A stretch of DNA of 64,000 nt from Symbiodinium natans (Eukaryota > Sar > Dinophyceae > Suessiales > Symbiodiniaceae): positions 62,001 to 126,000 of the forward strand of contig CAJNDS010001369.1 of NCBI GenBank assembly GCA_905221605.1, given 5' to 3'. This document shows, in pieces, positions 59,986 through 64,000 of this stretch. The translations under genes were made by a program, and so were the position numbers. Each line of letters opens with the position of its first letter. Positions within the stretch are counted from its first letter, which is position 1. The notes beneath the pieces were generated by a model. The model had not been told where the DNA came from. It worked only from the letters and a program-made list of their open reading frames with translations, and searched no databases.

Positions 59986-61229
59986 TTTGGGGCATGGGGG
60001 AAAACCCCCCTCTCTCTCCCTCTTTCTTTCGCACTGTCTCTTTCTCTTTGCTCTTCTTCTTTTTTTTCAAAGGGCTTGGGACGGATCCCCCGCACATCCG
60101 CACCCTTGGCTCGCGGTGTCCTCCCCCTCTCTCTCCCTTTCCTTTCCTTTTCTTTTATGTTCTTCTCTCTTCTTTGATTTGTTCTTTCTCTCTCTCTCTC
60201 TATCTCGTGCGGCTCGAACAAAAAAATAAGCTTAGAGCGGAACATTTCCGGGTCTTGGGAAGTCGCGCGACTATAGTTGCTGCGCGCTGCCAGACCCCGC
60301 AGTGGCTCCTCAAGAAGGGAGGCAAGCCCGTCGTTGCGAAATCAGGCGCCAGGGCAGCTGGGTCCAGTCCTTGGGCAGTTCAGGAAACTTCGGTATGGAA
60401 GCTTCGAGCTTAGCTCATCACACTTTTGTGACTTCCTGGCTTAGCGGCTTCTCTTAACCATGACACGTCTATGACCTGTTGTTTTTGACCCGTTGATGCT
60501 TTCCTGCTTTTGGCCTCAAAACCAATATTTTTCTTCCAAATATCTCCTTCCGGAACTTAGGGCGTGCCAACATCTCCCCACAGGGCTCAGGTTTTTGTAC
60601 ATCTCATTGAGGGTGAGCCCAGCATACCCTTCAGGGGCTTCCTAGCCAGCATCTCACCTACTGTATGCACAAGCATTTCCCTTGAGGGTTGGCGGAGCTT
60701 GTAGAGTTTAGTTTCTGAGTCTAAGAATCTAACATGGCCTGTTGCGGCTTTGGGTCTGCCAAGCTAACGTCTCTTGGCTTGAATCAGTGCAGCTGTGCGC
60801 CCGTGAAGTACATGTGCATGCATTGTTTCTCAAGAAAGTTTTCCTTTGAAGGACAATCATTTGCTTTAACTGGAGCTTCAGGACCTCCTTGGTGGTTCTT
60901 CCATTCTGCACAGCTATGGGCCATCTACGCAAGGTGACCTTATCCCTGTGGGCGCTGAGCACCCGGCTTCCAACTCCTGCAGCGCATGATCGCAGACTTT
61001 GCGCACACCGTGGGTAGCAAAAGCTGCGCGGCCCTTTCATCCTAACACCTGCCTGGTACCAAGGATGGCAAAGCGGATCGTCCAAAGCTCCGTGTCGAAG
61101 GGACACTACCAGGTCGTGCTTCGCCTTGACCACACACACAGCCTCCTCTCTCTGCCTTCTTTTAAACCCGCAACCATAGATTATGATTATAGTATAATAG
61201 AGGTTAAGTATAGGGAATTCAATTCCAGA
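59986..61229. other. no gene seen; one stray array unit pair
   Basis: Continues with CT-rich patches to about 60200. At 60300-60365 the minus strand reads ALAPDFATTGLPPFLRSH, an A-B unit pair. An AT-rich stretch lies near 61180-61215. No supported gene. Confidence 0.5.
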
Positions 61230-63935
61230 CATTGGCAAGAACGGAGTTCCCCGCAGGCCTAGGATCGGCACGGTGAAGAACTGCCCCGTCGTCATGGACA
61301 GGGTCGGCCCCGTCATGATCTTGCTGCAGGCAGAGGACGAAGACCCCGAGCGTGCCAGCGATCGCAACCTCAGGTGTTTAGCGTTCCCCATGTCTGCACG
61401 TGTCTGCATAGGAGCCTAGGCACAGAAAACTGTTGCGGCCAAGGAACGAAAGTGGCGAGCCCAGTTTTGCAAAGCCGGAAGCTGGAACTGCAAACCCCGA
61501 GCGAGCAAAGCTCCTCACAGCACTATCCCGCTTACATCTTAAAGTCCTGACGCACAAAGTCACATGATGTCATACTATGCCACATTCATGAGCGTCCTTA
61601 CTGGCGAGGGCGAGCCAGCAACCGCGTTATCGATCACGGAAGAGGTGCTGCCCGCCATGAAGAGGCCGTTGGCAGAGGCCGTGAGCCCCGAGCAGGCGGA
61701 GCCTTGCACCTCAGAACAGGCTGAACTGCACTGTGGCGGGACGCATGGGGGCACCCTGTAACTAGTTGTAACGACCACTCATCACACACACACACACAAA
61801 ATGCAGCGTTTCGACTGCATCTTTTGCGGACGAGGCACGGAAAGCATCGATCCAGTGTGCTTGCGGCTCATTGCTGGCATGGGCACGTCCAACCAAACCC
61901 AGCTGTGCAACAGCAATGAGGAGCCACATTTAGCGAAGTTAGGCACAGGCACTGCACTGCCGGAACGTGTCATGCTTCTGGCCGGCAGTAGGAAGCCGAC
62001 CTTTGCAAAGTCAAAGACTGGGAACTCCCCTCCGAACTGCGCACCTTGCCTGGTGGAGGAGGAAAATCCCAATCACGCAGAGCACCGTACCAAAATAGAG
62101 GAGCCGGTGTGGGCGAGCGTGAAGGCTGACAAGGCAGAATCTAGGCGCGCGTAGCTTCGCAGAAGGGTAGCCGGGCCTACAGATGCCATGCATACAGCAG
62201 ACGATGTCAATCCAAAGCTGGTTGCTCCGGTGGCGCTCAGTGAGCTAACAGTCAAAGCACTACCGGTTGATGATGTGAGGCCAGATTTGCCCTGCCCGGA
62301 CATAGGCAAGGTAAGACCGACTCATGCAAGGCCGCGGACCAGCGGCAAGCTGTCTGCATGGACGAACTGGAGGGCAGGCATGGCGAAATCAGTACGGCCG
62401 GGGCTCCTCAACGACGTCACAGAGCCAGGGTGTTGAAAGCTCAGGACAGGTGGAGCACTCCCGGACTTGACAAAGGACCTCACCAGCAAAGAGCTACCGA
62501 TATTAGCCATATCCACTGCCAACATCGGGACTTCCAAGCTTGCCAAGCCTCTTGGCGATGTAGCAAGGCCAACACATGTGAAAGACCTCAACAACAGCGC
62601 AAGCTCTGAGCGGAGGAGATCCAAAGCCAGCAGCAACAGTCCAAGTCTCCCAAGGCTCCTGGTTGGAACTGCCGGGCCAGGGTACACATCGCTCAACACC
62701 AAGGCCGTGGGGCCTGAATGTGCGAGGCTGCGGGTAGGTGAGGAACTGCCCGGCAGAGAGTATTCCACTGCAAGCACCGCGCTATCTGCTCGCGCAAGTC
62801 CTGAAATGAGCAGCGGTAGACCCGCACGAGCAAACTGTCTCAGGGGCATGAGAAAACCTGCCGCTGCGAATTGAAACACAAAGGCTGGCACGCCCGACCA
62901 CGCAAAACTGTGCAACGGTAGAGATGTTTCCGTATGTGCCCCTCCAGGCACCAGTGCTGTCGGGCTTAGACACGCAAAGCTGCGTGCGGAAGCAGGTGGC
63001 CCGAGCTGTCCGACATCCGGCGCTGACAGGGAGAAGCCTGACCTTGCCAATCCAAGGACCAGCGCTGCTGACGCAGCCCGCGAAGATGATTGCAGCAACG
63101 GAGGAGAACCGGTGTGCGAAAACCCGAAGGCCGACAGAAGGGGCTCTGACCGCCCGATGCTGTGGAGAGGCGAAAGGAATCCCAAGTGCCCGCTGCTCAG
63201 AGCAAGCACGGTCAATTCCGATTGGACGGAGCTTCGAGCTGGAGCACTGGATCCTATGGCAGCAGTGTCAGTGAGTGGTAAAAATTCACCTGCCCACGCC
63301 CCGCCAAGTGCCGAAACCGATGGGTTTGCTCAAGCAGGCGATCTTAACGATGGAAATGACCCTGGACGCGCCGCAAAAGAAACGAATGCAGACAAGCCCA
63401 GCTACGAGGAGCTGTGCGATGGCACAGATAATTCTGGATGTCCAAGACTCGGCACGGAAGCCGTAAGTCCTGTTCACGCCAGGCTCCTTGGCAGCAGAAG
63501 AAAGCCCAGGCAATTGCCGTCCGAGGCAAATGCCCTAAATCCCAGTCGTCCGACTCCCAATGTTGGCACGAAAGGCGCCAATCGACTGAGGCTGTGTGGA
63601 GGCAAAGAGGATCCCATCTTCGCAAATCCGAAGGCTGGAAGCGGAAAGCTCGGGCGGGCAAGGCTTCGAAGCAGCGAGAAAGAATCAGCATGAACTTCAC
63701 AGGCGGCTGACAAGCTGGGTCCCAAGAAGGACTTGTCGAAGGCTGGCACGGTGCTCCTCACATCTGCTCTGTCCGAGACCAGCAAAATGCTTCCAGGCCA
63801 CAGAATACCCGAAACAGATGACGACAAGCTCAATCGGGCAGGTTGCCTCGAAAAAAGTGGCAAGCCGATATGTGCTAAGCTAGATGCCGGCACAGCAGGG
63901 TCTGAATGTGTGGGGCTGCGTGCTGGCAATGGCGG
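61230..63935 (-). repeat. 36-bp unit array, block 5 (more diverged)
   Basis: A, B and C units in the minus frame, with C units of the Phe/Ser-Gly kind (AFGFAKMG, ASGFAKLG) as in block 2. The frame shifts near 61.5-61.8 kb; from 61782 on a single frame holds, with residue-8 TGA stops near 62073, 62322 and 63474. A (CA)n run lies near 61783-61800. The order is less strict than in blocks 3 and 4. Confidence 0.88.
62322..63215 (-). CDS. repeat-array open frame, 297 codons
   Basis: Longest open segment of block 5, about 25 units of mixed A, B and C order; ends GLA-stop-VG at residue 8. Function unknown. Confidence 0.28.
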   Translation of the reverse strand: MTVLALSSGHLGFLSPLHSIGRSEPLLSAFGFSHTGSPPLLQSSSRAASAALVLGLARSGFSLSAPDVGQLGPPASARSFACLSPTALVPGGAHTETSLPLHSFAWSGVPAFVFQFAAAGFLMPLRQFARAGLPLLISGLARADSAVLAVEYSLPGSSSPTRSLAHSGPTALVLSDVYPGPAVPTRSLGRLGLLLLALDLLRSELALLLRSFTCVGLATSPRGLASLEVPMLAVDMANIGSSLLVRSFVKSGSAPPVLSFQHPGSVTSLRSPGRTDFAMPALQFVHADSLPLVRGLA

Positions 63936-63989
63936 GTCGAGATGACATTGCATTGTGACTGAGAGGACCTCAACCGTCTCAAACCTCAT
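63474..63989 (-). CDS. repeat-array open frame, 171 codons, window edge
   Basis: First recognisable unit is PPLPARSPTHSD near 63930; sequence above that is not repeat-like up to the window end. Ends SLA-stop-TGL at residue 8 of a B unit. Confidence 0.27.
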   Translation of the reverse strand: MRFETVEVLSVTMQCHLDPPLPARSPTHSDPAVPASSLAHIGLPLFSRQPARLSLSSSVSGILWPGSILLVSDRADVRSTVPAFDKSFLGPSLSAACEVHADSFSLLRSLARPSFPLPAFGFAKMGSSLPPHSLSRLAPFVPTLGVGRLGFRAFASDGNCLGFLLLPRSLA

Positions 63990-64000
63990 CCTTGAACATG

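Noticed and set aside
58881-60413. 510-codon plus-strand Ser/Leu/Pro frame and minus-strand Glu/Arg/Gly frames
   Set aside because: They lie on the C/T-only tract; any frame across such a tract stays open without coding.
1-64000. Dinoflagellate spliced-leader sequence (relic from retroposed mRNA)
   Set aside because: Looked for the TTTGGCTCAAG core and its complement by eye; none seen.
1-64000. CRISPR array as an explanation for the 36-bp periodicity
   Set aside because: There are no constant repeats alternating with unique spacers; the whole 36-bp unit varies and translates as a pattern, and the genome is eukaryotic.

Overview
The window looks like a piece of a dinoflagellate nuclear genome, most likely of the Symbiodiniaceae type. 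This is an inference from four things. Two ordinary multi-exon genes can be rebuilt with AG acceptors (nearly always AG|G) and a mix of GT, GC and GA donors. Their protein families (somatomedin-B plus glycosyltransferase-like, and peptidase S74 chaperone) are ones I associate with dinoflagellates. TTTAGGG-like repeats are present. Gene density is very low. I see no rRNA, tRNA, bacterial operon or CRISPR signal.

About 45 kb is one repeat system. Read on the minus strand it is a chain of 36-bp (12-codon) units of three types: A (LLALDFLHLGSS), B (LLLRSFARLGSS) and C (LLAYGMSRLGSS), usually in the order A-B-C to give a 108-bp, 36-residue cycle. Blocks lie at 113-5940, 6170-21510 (decaying to about 22900), 28240-37325, 37640-48290 and 61230-63935. 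Lone remnants are scattered at 48.9, 49.9, 58.2 and 60.3 kb. Neighbouring units differ strongly in sequence, yet the minus frame is kept for kilobases, because length changes are almost always whole codons or whole units. Every stop I checked inside the arrays sits at residue 8 of a unit, where B and C units carry Arg. It is TGA, or TAA in two cases. The longest stretch without a stop is about 7 kb (10378-17436).

Between the first and second array groups (23175-27840, minus) is a gene for a type II membrane protein: transmembrane anchor, two somatomedin-B domains, a Thr/Pro-rich stalk with 14 prolines, and a glycosyltransferase-like domain with an Asp-Ala-Asp motif. Its last exons abut decayed repeat units. 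Its introns hold telomere-like minisatellites.

From 48.3 to 61.2 kb the DNA is mostly non-coding: a degenerate TGTCTCCC-type repeat, CA/CG, GA, poly-C and a 1-kb C/T-only tract. The exception is a minus-strand gene at about 57012-55159 encoding a C-terminal peptidase S74 intramolecular chaperone domain and a coiled-coil tail, read from at least nine small exons.

The arrays are the unexplained part. They may encode giant repeat proteins, or be a decaying satellite born from such a gene. The sequence alone does not settle which.
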